Assembly: GCA_009773555.1 (NCBI GenBank)
Contig: WSXZ01000019.1
Span: 1 to 54,354, forward strand
DNA: 54,354 nucleotides
Source of the DNA: Methylocystaceae bacterium
GTDB taxonomy: Bacteria > Pseudomonadota > Alphaproteobacteria > Rhizobiales > Beijerinckiaceae
Direction: 5' to 3'
Shown here: one piece after another, positions 41,881-52,007 of the stretch
Position numbering within the stretch: the first letter of the stretch is position 1
How the letters are laid out: every line of letters starts with the position of its first letter
Notes under the pieces: model-generated
The model's input: only the letters and a program-made list of their open reading frames with translations
Databases searched by the model: none
Told to the model about the DNA's origin: nothing
Program-made: the position numbers and the translations under genes

Positions 41881-43239
41881 ATGTGGCGGCGGAGGGAATG
41901 GAGCGGGCCGGCCTCCCCGAAAAGGCGCCGCGCGCGGGCGCGCAGCCTGATCGCCGCGGCCGGCGCCAGCGTCGCAGCCCTTGTCGCGACGACGGGCGCG
42001 CCGGCCCTCGCCGAAGACAGTCTCGTCTCGCTGGCCAAGCAGAAATCGCTGACCGACACGCCGGGCGGCCCCAAGGATCAGCTGCGCCGGCTCGGCGTCG
42101 ACGTCAACGTTTGGGTCACCCAGTTCTTCCAGGGCATTCCCGCGGGCGCGATCGACCGGACGGCGCGCTACGGCGGCAAGATGGATATGTTTCTGCGCCT
42201 CGACGGCGAAAAGCTCGGCTTCTGGAAGGGGCTCAAGTTCAACGCGCAATATGAGCATTACTTCGGCCGTAACGTGAACCGCCAGGATCTCGCGCTGCTG
42301 CCGGTCAATGTCGCCCAGGCGTTCATCGAGCGCGACGGCTATCACTCGGCGCTGTCGATGACGCTGACGCAGGAGCTCAGCGAAGAGCTTTCGGTGACGA
42401 TCGGCAAGTTCAACATGCTGACGCTCGCCGCGCAGACGCCGCTCGTCGGCGGCGGCGGCATCGACACATTCATGAACCGCGCCTTCGCGCTGCCTTCGAC
42501 CGGCATCGGCGTCAGCTCGCCGGAAAGCGTCGCCGACCGTCTGATTATCGCGCCGCCCTATCTCTTGGGCGGCGTCGCCGCGCTCAAGACCAAATATTTC
42601 GACCTCAGGGTCATGGTCGCCGATCCGCGCAACGCTCAGCAGGCGCGGGTCATCACGCGGCCGTTCGAGCGCGGCGTCGGCGCCGGTCTGATGGCGACCG
42701 TCCCCGTCGAGATCGGCGGCCTCAACGGATTCCATACGCTGCGCTTCGCCTACAGCAATGCGCGCGGTTTCGATCTCGACGACATCGGAGAGAGGCGTCA
42801 GGCGATCGCCCGCCTGCGCGGCCTGACGAAGAAGGGCTTCTGGTTCGTCTCCTACGCCGTCCAGCAATATTTCGTGCAGAGCGCCACGGACCCCAAACTC
42901 GGCTGGGGCCTGTTCACGCTCGCGACCCTGTCGGACGGCAATCCCAATCCGGTCAGATGGAGCATGCTCGTCGGTCTCGCCGGCTACAATCTCATGACGG
43001 GCCGTGAGGACGATCGCTGGGGCGTCGGCTATTACCATTACGGGCTGACCCAGCCGCTGATCTCCGGCCTGGCGGCGCGTCGGATCAATCGCCGCAGCGA
43101 AGGCGGCGTCGAGGCCTTCTATAATTTCGCGGTGACCCGATGGTTGCGGCTCTCGGGCGACGTGCAGATCATCGATCCGTGGAATCCGCTGCGGGCGCGG
43201 GCGAGCTATCTCGGCCTGCGTCTGCAGACGATATTTTAG
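41881..43239 (+). CDS. OprB-type carbohydrate porin
   Basis: An outer-membrane barrel of about 452 residues before signal cleavage. An Arg-rich n-region and hydrophobic core (SLIAAAGASVAALVATTGAPALA) form the signal peptide. The mature part shows OprB features: repeated aromatic strands (FNAQYEHYFGRN, LSVTIGKFNML, FWFVSYAVQQYF), and the C-terminal GVEAFYNFAVTRWLRLSGDVQIIDPW with a final phenylalanine. The ATG at 41881 is used; a longer frame from 41770 adds non-signal-like residues. Sugar or small anion uptake is likely. Confidence 0.9.
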   Translation: MWRRREWSGPASPKRRRARARSLIAAAGASVAALVATTGAPALAEDSLVSLAKQKSLTDTPGGPKDQLRRLGVDVNVWVTQFFQGIPAGAIDRTARYGGKMDMFLRLDGEKLGFWKGLKFNAQYEHYFGRNVNRQDLALLPVNVAQAFIERDGYHSALSMTLTQELSEELSVTIGKFNMLTLAAQTPLVGGGGIDTFMNRAFALPSTGIGVSSPESVADRLIIAPPYLLGGVAALKTKYFDLRVMVADPRNAQQARVITRPFERGVGAGLMATVPVEIGGLNGFHTLRFAYSNARGFDLDDIGERRQAIARLRGLTKKGFWFVSYAVQQYFVQSATDPKLGWGLFTLATLSDGNPNPVRWSMLVGLAGYNLMTGREDDRWGVGYYHYGLTQPLISGLAARRINRRSEGGVEAFYNFAVTRWLRLSGDVQIIDPWNPLRARASYLGLRLQTIF

Positions 43240-43257
43240 GAAAAAAGCGTCTCAAAA

Positions 43258-43298
43258 AGAAAAAGGCGAAGACGTTCGTTTCCGAACGATCCTCGCCT
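43258..43298 (-). terminator. intrinsic terminator on the minus strand
   Basis: Read on the minus strand, GGCGA...CGTTCG and CGAACG...TCGCC form an interrupted hairpin followed by CGCCTTTTTCTTTTT. It lies downstream of the small secreted protein gene (43342-43659). It may also serve the porin gene on the other strand. Confidence 0.65.
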
Positions 43299-43341
43299 CA
43301 GGCCAGCCCCTTGGCCTAATCCGGGTGCGCGACTCTCGGCG

Positions 43342-43659
43342 TCAATTGGCGCAGGAGACGCTACGCATGTAACGGACGCGACCCCGCTCGTCAGCCTTCG
43401 GCGTGATGACGAGCGTGCAATCTTCATCCTCGGCGCCGTAAGCGCGCCCCACTCGGATTGCCGGTCCGCGCGCAAGCGGACGCATGCCGACGTCACTAAG
43501 GCTCACGGCGGCTTGGACGCCAGTGGCGGCGGACTGAGTCTTCGGATCAGACGCTGAGGGCGCAGCTGCGACAGCAGCAACCGCGCAGATGGCGACTGTG
43601 AATCCGAGGATGATCCGGGACGTGCGGCTTGCGAAAGGGCTTTCGCGCGAAACGGCCAT
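43342..43659 (-). CDS. small secreted protein, unknown function
   Basis: A 105-residue protein with a signal peptide (IILGFTVAICAVAAVAAAPS). The mature part ends GAEDEDCTLVITPKADERGRVRYMRSVSCAN; its two cysteines may form a disulfide. The ATG at 43659 has GGGAG eight bases upstream. No family is recognised. A minus-strand terminator follows 44 bases after the stop. Confidence 0.68.
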   Translation of the reverse strand: MAVSRESPFASRTSRIILGFTVAICAVAAVAAAPSASDPKTQSAATGVQAAVSLSDVGMRPLARGPAIRVGRAYGAEDEDCTLVITPKADERGRVRYMRSVSCAN

Positions 43660-43816
43660 TAATAGGGCTCCCACAGGGTGATCGGGAATTTTTCCCCAGA
43701 TCGCTACTCGAACGCTGCGAACCTGGACGCTTCCTCTTTTGCGGGGGAGAAACGCAGCGGCCCCGCTAATGGTTCCGCCGCAGTCATAAAATTTTAAGAC
43801 TTGCCTTAAATCCGCC

Positions 43817-44704
43817 CTATCGCTCGAGCCGGGCGATGAGGCTCGACGTGTCCCAGCGCCGCCCGCCCATCTTCTCCACCTCGGCGTAGAACTGGTCGAC
43901 GAGCGCCGCGACAGGCAGCCGGGCGCCGTTGCGCCGCGCCTCGCCGAGACAGATTGCAAGGTCCTTGCGCATCCATTCGACGGCGAAGCCGAAGTCGAAC
44001 TCACTCGCCGCCATTGTTTTCGTGCGATTTTCCATCTGCCACGACTGCGCCGCGCCGTTCTTGAGCAGATCGACGACGTTCTCGGGTTCGAGGCCCGCCG
44101 CCTTGGCGAAATGCAGCGCCTCCGCCAGACTCTGGATCAGGCCGGCGATCGCGATCTGGTTGACCATCTTGGTCAGCTGCCCGGCGCCGGGCGGCCCCAT
44201 CAGCCGGCAGGCCCGAGCAAAGCAGGCGATCACGGGCTCCGCTTTGGCGAAAGCGGTTGGATCGCCGCCGCACATGACGGTCAGCGCGCCCTTTTGCGCC
44301 CCGGCCTGCCCGCCGGAAATGGGCGCGTCGATGAAGCCGAACCCGCGCTCGGCCGCCGCTGCGTGGAGCTCCCGTGCGACCTCCGCCGACGCCGTCGTAT
44401 GGTCGACGAAGATCGCGCCCGCCGACATGCCGGCGAAGGCGCCGCCGTCGCCGATCGTCACGGCGCGCAGATCGTCGTCATTGCCGACGCAGGAAAAGAC
44501 GAACTCCGCGCCATTCGCCGTTTCGGCTGGAGTCAAGAATCCTTCGGCGCCGGGGAACTCGGCCACGAATTTCTCTGCCTTGGCGGGTGTGCGATTATAG
44601 ACGCGCACCTTGTGGCCGGCGCGGTGAAGATGGCCGGCCATGGGATAGCCCATGACCCCAAGGCCGAGGAAGGCGAGGGTGTGGATATTGAATTCTGAGT
44701 TCAT
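43817..44704 (-). CDS. NAD(P)-binding beta-hydroxyacid dehydrogenase family protein
   Basis: A 295-residue member of the 3-hydroxyisobutyrate dehydrogenase / tartronate semialdehyde reductase family. It has the N-terminal Rossmann motif FLGLGVMGYPMAGHL, the substrate-binding FIDAPISGGQAGA loop, and the catalytic lysine in LTKMVNQIAIAG. The Asn-Arg after the second strand (VYNRTPAKA) suggests NADP preference, as in glyoxylate/succinic semialdehyde reductases. The exact substrate is not assignable. Confidence 0.88.
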   Translation of the reverse strand: MNSEFNIHTLAFLGLGVMGYPMAGHLHRAGHKVRVYNRTPAKAEKFVAEFPGAEGFLTPAETANGAEFVFSCVGNDDDLRAVTIGDGGAFAGMSAGAIFVDHTTASAEVARELHAAAAERGFGFIDAPISGGQAGAQKGALTVMCGGDPTAFAKAEPVIACFARACRLMGPPGAGQLTKMVNQIAIAGLIQSLAEALHFAKAAGLEPENVVDLLKNGAAQSWQMENRTKTMAASEFDFGFAVEWMRKDLAICLGEARRNGARLPVAALVDQFYAEVEKMGGRRWDTSSLIARLER

Positions 44705-44763
44705 GATCGGGGCCAATCAGCTGATTCGGCGAGGAAACCGATTTCTGCGCACGGCAAAAAATT

Positions 44764-46059
44764 GTGAACAAAACTGCGAGCGAGGTCAAAGCGCTCAGCT
44801 TTCACCTACACTGCCCAGAACGAACTCGGGCAAATCGGATGCACATGCTGGCTCTTCAGAGAGACCTTTTCGCCAAAAAATCGGCTTCGATTGTCGATGA
44901 GCTGCAAGCGTTTGAATGCGGCGGCAACCCAACGATCATCGAAAGCCGAAATGGCGTCAATTTCTTCTTCAATGAATTTTGGACAGCTCGCCAGCGTCAG
45001 GCCAACCGTATTCATGAAGTCAGCTATCGAGCCTGCTTTAAACCACAACTTCCAGAGTTCTTCATCTCCCGTCTCACTGAGCCTGGTGACACCGTTTATG
45101 ATCCCTTCATGGGTCGAGGGACAACGCCTATTCAAGCAGCTCTAATGGATCGCGTTGCCATCGGAAACGACATAAACCCGCTTAGTACAATTCTCACCGC
45201 GCCGCGTCTCAAGCCACCTTCTCTCCGTCGAGTCGCCGAGCGTCTCAGGGAAATCGACTGGGAGTATGCCGACGACATCGATACGAAGCTTCTCGTTTTC
45301 TACCACGAGAAAACTTTGCGCCAGATTCATGCTCTTCGAGCTTGGTTCGAATTACGTGAGGCTTCGCGTTCCCTTGATAGCGTGGACGGATGGATTCGAA
45401 TGGTGGCGGTCAATCGATTGACGGGTCATTCATCAGGATTTTTCTCAGTATATACGCTACCACCCAATCAAGCCGTTTCGGTTGATGCACAAAAGAAAAT
45501 TAATCTGAAGCGCAGTCAGACTCCTCCAGAGCGCGACGTTCCAGCAATTATCCTAAAGAAATCTCGTGTTCTGCTTTCTGAGGCTCCTCCGATGAGACAG
45601 GCAACGCATTCGTTATTCGCGGGTGGCGCAGACTCTACCCCCGATATTCCGAGCGAAAGCGTTAATCTTGTAGTTACCTCGCCACCCTTTCTCGATGTCG
45701 TGCAATATGCAGCCGACAACTGGTTGCGATGCTGGTTTGTAGGGCTTGAGGCAAAAAAAGTGCCCATCGCAATGTACCGGGACCCCTCCAATTGGATGGC
45801 GTTTATTTGTAGAGTCTTTTCCGAACTGGCGCGCGTTGTTCGCCGTGGCGGTCATGTCGCTTTTGAGGTCGGCGAAGTGAGAAACGGCACCATTGAGCTT
45901 GAGCGCCTTGTGCTCGAGGCGGCGCGCGGACTTCCCTTTGAGGCGCTCGGTGTTCTTGTTAATGTGCAGGAATTTACGAAAACAGCTAACTGCTGGGGCG
46001 TGAATAACAACAGCAAGGGAACAAATACTAATCGAGTCGTTATTATGAGGCGTATATGA
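44764..46059 (+). CDS. site-specific DNA methyltransferase of a type II restriction-modification system
   Basis: A 431-residue protein with the AdoMet-binding motif YDPFMGRGTTP (about residue 115) and the catalytic motif TSPPF (about residue 300), the form typical of N4-cytosine or N6-adenine methylases. The 180-residue gap between them may hold the target-recognition domain. A GTG at 44764 is used; the ATG at the MHMLALQ segment (44839) is an alternative. Its end overlaps the next gene by ATGA. Base composition is clearly lower in GC than the neighbours, suggesting transfer. Recognition sequence unknown. Confidence 0.85.
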   Translation: MNKTASEVKALSFHLHCPERTRANRMHMLALQRDLFAKKSASIVDELQAFECGGNPTIIESRNGVNFFFNEFWTARQRQANRIHEVSYRACFKPQLPEFFISRLTEPGDTVYDPFMGRGTTPIQAALMDRVAIGNDINPLSTILTAPRLKPPSLRRVAERLREIDWEYADDIDTKLLVFYHEKTLRQIHALRAWFELREASRSLDSVDGWIRMVAVNRLTGHSSGFFSVYTLPPNQAVSVDAQKKINLKRSQTPPERDVPAIILKKSRVLLSEAPPMRQATHSLFAGGADSTPDIPSESVNLVVTSPPFLDVVQYAADNWLRCWFVGLEAKKVPIAMYRDPSNWMAFICRVFSELARVVRRGGHVAFEVGEVRNGTIELERLVLEAARGLPFEALGVLVNVQEFTKTANCWGVNNNSKGTNTNRVVIMRRI

Positions 46060-46721
46060 CCGATAAAGAGTACGTTGAAAAATTAGAAGCTGCGCTTGCA
46101 CACGTTTTGCAGCCGTTGAAGGGGCTTCCTTTTACAGTTGTCGTGCGTGCGCTGTCCAGTCAGACAATTTTTCCAATAGATCGAGAATCCGACGATGATC
46201 GTGTGCTGATCGCTCAGTTGGAAAAGGCAATCCAGTCCTGCGCGGAGAAGTTGAGAAGCCAGCCCATACAGCGGCCCCGGCCCAATGAAGTTGGTAATGA
46301 TATAGAACCGTATGTCATGCGAGCTTTGGTCGAAATCGGGTATAAGGTTCAACGCCCACTTTCGAAGGCGGGAAAAGGGAAATCGACGGGATATCCTGAT
46401 ATTATATTTTACGATGCGAAGGATCGGCCTTGTTATCTCGAATGTAAAATTTACAGCGACGACACGAAAGAAACGTCAATGCGGTCATTTTACCTTTCGC
46501 CGTCTGACGCTTTCAAAGTCTGCATGGATGCACGTCACCTGTTGCTTTCTTTTGAAATGGTTAGGACACCGATAAATGGCTCAAATCTATCCAGATTTTC
46601 ACCCGTTGCATTCAAGCTTGTGGATTTGTCGGCGCTCGATTGCGACATGAAATATGAGTTCAACTCGGATAACCGTCGTCTTTACAATCCAAAGTTGGTC
46701 TTGCTCTCTGGCCCGTGTTAA
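46056..46721 (+). CDS. putative type II restriction endonuclease
   Basis: A 221-residue protein coupled to the methylase by an ATGA overlap. It contains a PD-(D/E)xK-like nuclease core: YPDIIFYDAKDRPCYLECKIY gives the aspartate and the E-C-K triad (about residues 111-131), preceded by VMRALVEIGYKVQRPLSKAG. The N-terminal 80 residues are helical and unlike known families. The catalytic assignment is inferred from the motif and gene order. It is AT-rich like the methylase. Confidence 0.75.
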   Translation: MTDKEYVEKLEAALAHVLQPLKGLPFTVVVRALSSQTIFPIDRESDDDRVLIAQLEKAIQSCAEKLRSQPIQRPRPNEVGNDIEPYVMRALVEIGYKVQRPLSKAGKGKSTGYPDIIFYDAKDRPCYLECKIYSDDTKETSMRSFYLSPSDAFKVCMDARHLLLSFEMVRTPINGSNLSRFSPVAFKLVDLSALDCDMKYEFNSDNRRLYNPKLVLLSGPC

Positions 46722-46788
46722 ATTTTTCCATAGGACTGGCGCTTGACAGTGCCCTCCATCGAGAATACGCGGCGGCACCGCCGCTTTG

Positions 46789-47841
46789 CTACCCGCCCGT
46801 CATGCTCATGTGGCGCGAGACGGCGGCCGCCGGCGCGGTTCGATCGATGATGAAATCATGGCCCTTGGGCTTGCGCAGGATCGCGGCCTCGATCGCCTGA
46901 TGCAGCAGCGCGTCGTCGGCGCTTTCGCGCAGCGGCGCACGAAGGTCGGCCGCGTCCTCCTGGCCGAGGCACATATACAGCGTCCCGGTGCAGGTGACGC
47001 GCACGCGATTGCAGCTTTCGCAGAAATTATGGGTGAGCGGCGTGATGAAGCCGATGCGCCCGCCGGTTTCGCGCGCCCGCATGTAGCGCGCCGGGCCGCC
47101 GGTGCGATAGTCGATCTCGTCGAGCGTGAAGGATTCGCTCAGCCGATCGCGCACTTCCTGCATCGGCAGATATTGGTCGGCGCGTTCCGGCCCATCGAGT
47201 TCGCCGAGCGGCATCACTTCGATGAAGGTCATGTCCATTCCGCTGTCGTGGGCGAAGCGCACGAGCGTCGTGAACTCGTCCTCATTGACGCCTTTCAGCG
47301 CCACCGCGTTGAGCTTCACCTTCAGGCCGGCGGCGCGCGCGGCGGCGATCCCCGCCAGAACCTGCGCATGCGCGCCGGTGCGGGTCAGCGCCTTGAAACG
47401 ATTGGGGTCAAGCGTATCGAGCGAGACATTGACCCGCCGCACGCCGCAATCGGCGAGTTCCGCGGCGAAACGGGCAAGCTGCGAGCCATTGGTGGTGAGC
47501 GTCAGCTCCTCCAGCGCGCCCGTCTCGAGGTGGCGCGACAGCGCGCGAAACAGCTTCATCACATCGTGACGCACCAGCGGCTCGCCGCCGGTGATGCGCA
47601 GCCTCTTGGTTCCGCGCGCGACAAAGGCGGAGCACAGCCTGTCGAGCTCCTCGAGCGTCAGCAGATCGCGGCGCGGCAGGAATTGCATATGTTCCGACAT
47701 GCAGTAGACGCAGCGGAAATCGCATCGATCGGTGACGGAGACGCGCAGATAGGAGATCGTCCGCCCGAAGGGGTCGACGAGCGGCGCCGGCGCGGCGACC
47801 GCGGGCGTCGCAATTGCAGGCCCTCTGGCGTGGGCGTTCAT
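46789..47841 (-). CDS. moaA: GTP 3',8-cyclase (molybdenum cofactor biosynthesis)
   Basis: Radical-SAM enzyme for the first step of molybdopterin synthesis. The 350-residue protein has the N-terminal cluster motif CDFRCVYCM and the second C-terminal [4Fe-4S] cysteines in [15 protein letters not shown]...[14 protein letters not shown] and LTTNGSQLA are typical core strands. The C-terminal conserved tail ends near HMSMTGG. GAGGTAAGG precedes the ATG at 47841. It lies 155 bases downstream of mbnS on the same strand and probably has its own promoter. Confidence 0.95.
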   Translation of the reverse strand: MNAHARGPAIATPAVAAPAPLVDPFGRTISYLRVSVTDRCDFRCVYCMSEHMQFLPRRDLLTLEELDRLCSAFVARGTKRLRITGGEPLVRHDVMKLFRALSRHLETGALEELTLTTNGSQLARFAAELADCGVRRVNVSLDTLDPNRFKALTRTGAHAQVLAGIAAARAAGLKVKLNAVALKGVNEDEFTTLVRFAHDSGMDMTFIEVMPLGELDGPERADQYLPMQEVRDRLSESFTLDEIDYRTGGPARYMRARETGGRIGFITPLTHNFCESCNRVRVTCTGTLYMCLGQEDAADLRAPLRESADDALLHQAIEAAILRKPKGHDFIIDRTAPAAAVSRHMSMTGG

Positions 47842-47996
47842 CCTTACCTCGAACCGGCGGAAATTCGGCGTCCTCCATATATTGCCGGAACGCCCTCCCG
47901 TGAAGCCCACCCGTTGGGGCGCCGAGGGCCGGGACGCCGAGGCCGGGCCAGTAGCGGGCCTGGAGCAAGGCGACGTTCGCCGCGGGATGCCGCCTC

Positions 47997-49007
47997 TTAT
48001 CGGCCGGCGCCCCAGCCGAAATCCCTACCCAGCAGAGCGTAGAGCTCTTCATTGTAGGGCCGGAAAAACGCGGCCAAATTCTCCCGAGCGCCGTCGTCAA
48101 GCTTTCCGGGCGGACCCGGATTTTGCTCCTCGATCACCAGCGGCTCGACTTGGGGCAGGCCGAGAAACGCGTAAATCTCCTTCGCGGTCGATCGCGGGTC
48201 GCGAAAAAATTCCGCCGCATCGACGATGAAAACGCGGTCTCTGCCGAATTTTTCGAAAAGGAGGCGCAGAAAGGGCGCGTAAATACTGTGCCGCAAATAG
48301 CCCGCGCGCGCGCCCGAAAATGCGTGCGGCTCCATGCCGCCGCCGCGTATCGACGCTTTTTCCGCTTCGATCAAAGTTTCGAAATCCGGAAAGCCCTTCC
48401 AGTGCGGATCCTGCATCTTGCGGCTCATGAAACGTTTCTGATCCCATCGCCAGTGCGAGAAAGTGCGCTCCACCGGATCGCGCAGAACGCAAATGATCCG
48501 CATATCCGGAAACATCGACTGCGCCAGAAATATCCAGAGCGGATTGGGCATCACTGGCGTGCAGTAGCCGGTGATCGCGCCGCCGTTGCGCCGCTCCGCG
48601 GCCCGTTGCGCCGCGCGCGTCGGAAAATGCGCCATCAGTTCGCGCATCGTATCCGTGAAGGAGATTTCCTTCGACAGCGGCAGCACGACGTGCGGATGCT
48701 GGAAAATATAAGAGGAGAGGAAAGACGTGCCGGAGCGCACCGCGCCGATCGATGCGAAGGACGGCGCCATGCGTTCCCTGGAGCCGAGCGCACGCGCCCA
48801 GACCCTCCATTTGGGCGGATTGAAAAAATAATAGGAGCGGAATTGACGCTTCGCCCGAAGGGGCAGGGTCTCCAAAGCGCCGCTGGCCCGCGATAGCCGG
48901 TTGAAGTCCTGGTAGGGAGCCTGGATCGTTTCGAGCCGCTTCGGATCAACCGCCAGGATCGGTTCTGACCGGGAAGGCGCGTCGAGTTCCGATGAAAGGA
49001 TGGACAT
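47997..49007 (-). CDS. mbnS: methanobactin sulfotransferase
   Basis: A 336-residue PAPS-dependent sulfotransferase. The 5'-phosphosulfate loop is [18 protein letters not shown] (about residues 85-102) and the 3'-phosphate site is [16 protein letters not shown]. In methanobactin clusters of this kind MbnS is known or presumed to sulfonate a core threonine, which stabilises copper binding. The core here has two threonines. The ATG at 49007 has GGAGAG seven bases upstream; the longer frame to 49328 overlaps mbnF and is non-coding in style. It follows mbnF after 55 bases and ends the operon. Confidence 0.88.
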   Translation of the reverse strand: MSILSSELDAPSRSEPILAVDPKRLETIQAPYQDFNRLSRASGALETLPLRAKRQFRSYYFFNPPKWRVWARALGSRERMAPSFASIGAVRSGTSFLSSYIFQHPHVVLPLSKEISFTDTMRELMAHFPTRAAQRAAERRNGGAITGYCTPVMPNPLWIFLAQSMFPDMRIICVLRDPVERTFSHWRWDQKRFMSRKMQDPHWKGFPDFETLIEAEKASIRGGGMEPHAFSGARAGYLRHSIYAPFLRLLFEKFGRDRVFIVDAAEFFRDPRSTAKEIYAFLGLPQVEPLVIEEQNPGPPGKLDDGARENLAAFFRPYNEELYALLGRDFGWGAGR

Positions 49008-49062
49008 TCGACCACTCTCCTTTTCGAAGATTTTTCTTTGGAGCAGGATGACACGGCTGCGG

Positions 49063-50709
49063 CTAGATTGCGCCCACGAGCGTAGCCTCGCGACTGCCGC
49101 TGGATTGGCGCGTATCGAAACCGCGCACGCGCGCAAAACTCGCCTCGAGCGTTGCGAACGGATCGGGGCTTCGGCCTCGCGAACGCCAGCAGATGAATCC
49201 GTCGGGCCGCACGAGCAGCGCGCCTTCAGGCGAAACGCCGAGACGCGGCAGAAACAGCCCTTCGGGATCATTGACGTCGAAGCCGAGGCGGCAGACGCCA
49301 AGCGGCGCGCCTGAACGAAGGCCGACACGCTCCGCCGCCTCGATCCAGTCGCCGCCGTCCGGACCGGCGAAGAGCATGAAACCGCGTCCGATCAGATCCT
49401 GAGAGGAGATCGTCTCATCGCCGCGCCGTAACCAGACATGCGCGAGGCGCGTTCCCGGCGCGCCGCTCGGGCGAAGAGGGTCTTCGACCGCTGCGCCGTC
49501 GTCGGCCTCGTCGGTGATGATCCCGTCGGAGCGATACCGATAGCCGATCGCGGTTTCGAGAAGGCCGTATTCGTCTTCCCGAATACGCAGTTCCTGACGA
49601 TCAGGCAGGAGACGCTCAACATAATTGGCGAAGGCTCTTGCGATCGCGATTCGCGCCACGGGGCTGCGCTCAATCTGATAGGTATCGAGCAGCGTGGGAG
49701 CGGCATGGCCCTTCACGACAAGCGCCAGCTTCCACGCCAGGTCCGCGGCGTCCTGGATTGCGGTTTGTCCGCCCAGGCCGCCGACCGGCGGCACGATATG
49801 TGCGGAGTCGCCGGCAAGAAACACCCGGCCAAAGGACATGCGATCGGCAAGAAGAGCGGCCATCCGCCAAGGACGAACGTCGAGAATCTTGACCGCGAGA
49901 TCAGGGACGCCAAGAGATTGTCGAACCAGTTCTCGGCATCGTTCTTCGTCGAAATCGGATGCCTGATCGCGGGAGGAATCATATTCTACGTTGATCTGGC
50001 CGCAATTGGGCTCGTCGCAAGTGACGAAGGCGCCGCTGAACGCCTTGTTGCGAAAATAATAGAGGGCAAACCCGTCTCTCCGCAGGATTGCGTCGAGATC
50101 GGCCTCGAACAGCACCGACATCGCATCCGCGATCACTCCCGGGCCTTCCATCTTCACGCCGCCGGCGTCGCGGATCGTTCCGCCGGCGCCGTCGGCGGCG
50201 ATCATATAGTCGGCAAGAACGGTGGTTTCTCGTCCCGACGCCTCGTCGTGCAAAATCGCTTCGACGCCGTCCTCTCGCTGGGAGAAGCGCGCCAGCGCCG
50301 TGGAAAATCTGATATCGGCGCCATTGTCGCGGGCGAAACGCAACAAGACGGGTTCGACCCGATCCTGGCCTGCAGTGCATATTTTGCTCGGCGACACGCG
50401 CGTCGCGTCGAGCGACGTCTTGGTGACGAGCGTTTCGATCGCCGGACCGGTAACGGTCTCCGCAATGATGACCGTTGTATCGTTTGCGCCGGTGCGGCTT
50501 GCTGCGAACAGCGCATCCTCCAGGCCATCGACGACGCGCAGAACCTCCATGCTGCGCCGGTTCAGCCCATGCGCTTTCGGCAGCCGCGACGTTGACGCGC
50601 GTCGCTCCACGAGGATGCAAGGAACGCCGCGCCAGGCGAGGAGCGTCGCCGCGGACAGACCGGCATAGCCTGCGCCGACAATGAGAACAGGGACTCGCTC
50701 GACGCTCAT
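49063..50709 (-). CDS. mbnF: FAD-dependent monooxygenase of methanobactin biosynthesis
   Basis: A 548-residue class A flavoprotein monooxygenase (PHBH/UbiH type). It has the ADP-binding motif VLIVGAGYAGLSAATLL at the N terminus, a YMIAADGAGGTIR segment (DG motif) and the GD motif VFLAGDSAHIVPPVGGLGGQTAIQDA. MbnF occurs in sulfonated, two-ring methanobactin operons and is thought to oxidise one oxazolone-derived ring further. The ATG at 50709 overlaps the mbnM stop as ATGA, so translation is coupled. AAAGGA precedes it. Confidence 0.88.
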   Translation of the reverse strand: MSVERVPVLIVGAGYAGLSAATLLAWRGVPCILVERRASTSRLPKAHGLNRRSMEVLRVVDGLEDALFAASRTGANDTTVIIAETVTGPAIETLVTKTSLDATRVSPSKICTAGQDRVEPVLLRFARDNGADIRFSTALARFSQREDGVEAILHDEASGRETTVLADYMIAADGAGGTIRDAGGVKMEGPGVIADAMSVLFEADLDAILRRDGFALYYFRNKAFSGAFVTCDEPNCGQINVEYDSSRDQASDFDEERCRELVRQSLGVPDLAVKILDVRPWRMAALLADRMSFGRVFLAGDSAHIVPPVGGLGGQTAIQDAADLAWKLALVVKGHAAPTLLDTYQIERSPVARIAIARAFANYVERLLPDRQELRIREDEYGLLETAIGYRYRSDGIITDEADDGAAVEDPLRPSGAPGTRLAHVWLRRGDETISSQDLIGRGFMLFAGPDGGDWIEAAERVGLRSGAPLGVCRLGFDVNDPEGLFLPRLGVSPEGALLVRPDGFICWRSRGRSPDPFATLEASFARVRGFDTRQSSGSREATLVGAI

Positions 50710-52007
50710 TGCACATGTCCTTTGGACAGTCCCGGGACGCCAACCGGCTCTGCGGGCTCGGATTGAAGGCTGCGCCAAATCAGGAAAACGCCGATGACTT
50801 CAGGCCAGATCAGCGATTGATAGGCGATCTCCGGACGGTTTACGGAGAGACCAACCAGAATGAACAGCGGCGCGATAAGCCACTGCGCGAGCGCATCTAT
50901 TAAGGTCAGTTTTGCGAAGGATTGTCGCGCGAGCGCAAAGCCTCGCACGATGCTGCCGACAAATCGGATCGGGACGGAAAGCGCCAAGGCGGCGAGGAAG
51001 ACTGACCACCAGTCCCCATACTGTTTGTATAAAGTCGCGCCGATCCAGTCGCGGCCGAACAGCAGCAAGATCGCGGCGGTCAGCGCTATTGGCGCGCCTA
51101 CGCGTATCACCGGCGCAAGGACCGGCGTCCAATCCTCGAGGGATTGTTTCGGAAGATAAATGGCGAGATAGCGCGTCAGCGTGATGAGCGGACCAAGAAT
51201 GAACAACATGAAGGTTTGCGCGGCCGCGTATGAGTCGAGGCGTTGACCGTTCGTGGCGTACTGCCAGGGGAGAGAAAAGAGCGTCAGCGAGAAGAGCATC
51301 GCGGCCCGCGGCGACAGCACCCGCAGAGCTTCCCAGAAGGCGCCGCTCAGAAAGGAGCGCGCAAATGCAATTTCTGGAAAGCGCAATTTGCGCGCGCCAT
51401 GCGCGTGCAGCCGAGTCCACAACCAAAATGAAGAGGCCGCAGCAACGACGCAACCCGCAATAAAACAGCCGGCGAAACCGAATCCGAGGGTCTGCATGAA
51501 AAGGACGTTGGCCGCGGCTTTCGCTGGGATTTCCGCGAGTTTCCATGTGAAAACCGAGCCGCCACGTCCAAGCGCGTGCAATAAGAATCCTTGCGTATTC
51601 GAAAGAACGCGGAAAGGTGCGCCGGCGACGAGCCAAATGATCGGGGCGCCGATATAGGGAGTGGCCGCGGCGTCGCCCATCAGAGCGTCAAGGAAGACCG
51701 GATAGGCGAAGAAGCCGAAAATCGCTGTGGCGACGCCAAGCGCGAGGGAGAGCACGCAAGTCTTTTCGATCGCCTCGGCGGCCTCTCCATTCTTTTGCGC
51801 ATGGCCGAGCGCAATCGCCGCAACGGCGGCGCAAGCGATGGTGACGGCGACATCGAGCAACGTGATGCGCATCAGAATCGCATAAGCCCCCGACGCGCGG
51901 CCGCCCAGTCTCGCGACCATGGCGAGATCGATCTGCATAATAAAGGCGGCCGCGGAAGTGCTGGCGAATAGGAACCAGTATCCGCGCCACAGCGGCGCGC
52001 TTGTCAT
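50706..52007 (-). CDS. mbnM: MATE-family exporter for methanobactin
   Basis: A 433-residue multidrug and toxin extrusion family protein with about twelve membrane segments (for example YWFLFASTSAAAFIMQIDLAMVA at the start, LIWLVAGAPF, RFVGSIVRGFAL). It is expected to export mature or near-mature methanobactin across the inner membrane. The ATG at 52007 overlaps the mbnC stop (ATGA). A longer frame from 52025 is possible. The name follows the conserved position after mbnC and the MATE family. Confidence 0.88.
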   Translation of the reverse strand: MTSAPLWRGYWFLFASTSAAAFIMQIDLAMVARLGGRASGAYAILMRITLLDVAVTIACAAVAAIALGHAQKNGEAAEAIEKTCVLSLALGVATAIFGFFAYPVFLDALMGDAAATPYIGAPIIWLVAGAPFRVLSNTQGFLLHALGRGGSVFTWKLAEIPAKAAANVLFMQTLGFGFAGCFIAGCVVAAASSFWLWTRLHAHGARKLRFPEIAFARSFLSGAFWEALRVLSPRAAMLFSLTLFSLPWQYATNGQRLDSYAAAQTFMLFILGPLITLTRYLAIYLPKQSLEDWTPVLAPVIRVGAPIALTAAILLLFGRDWIGATLYKQYGDWWSVFLAALALSVPIRFVGSIVRGFALARQSFAKLTLIDALAQWLIAPLFILVGLSVNRPEIAYQSLIWPEVIGVFLIWRSLQSEPAEPVGVPGLSKGHVQ

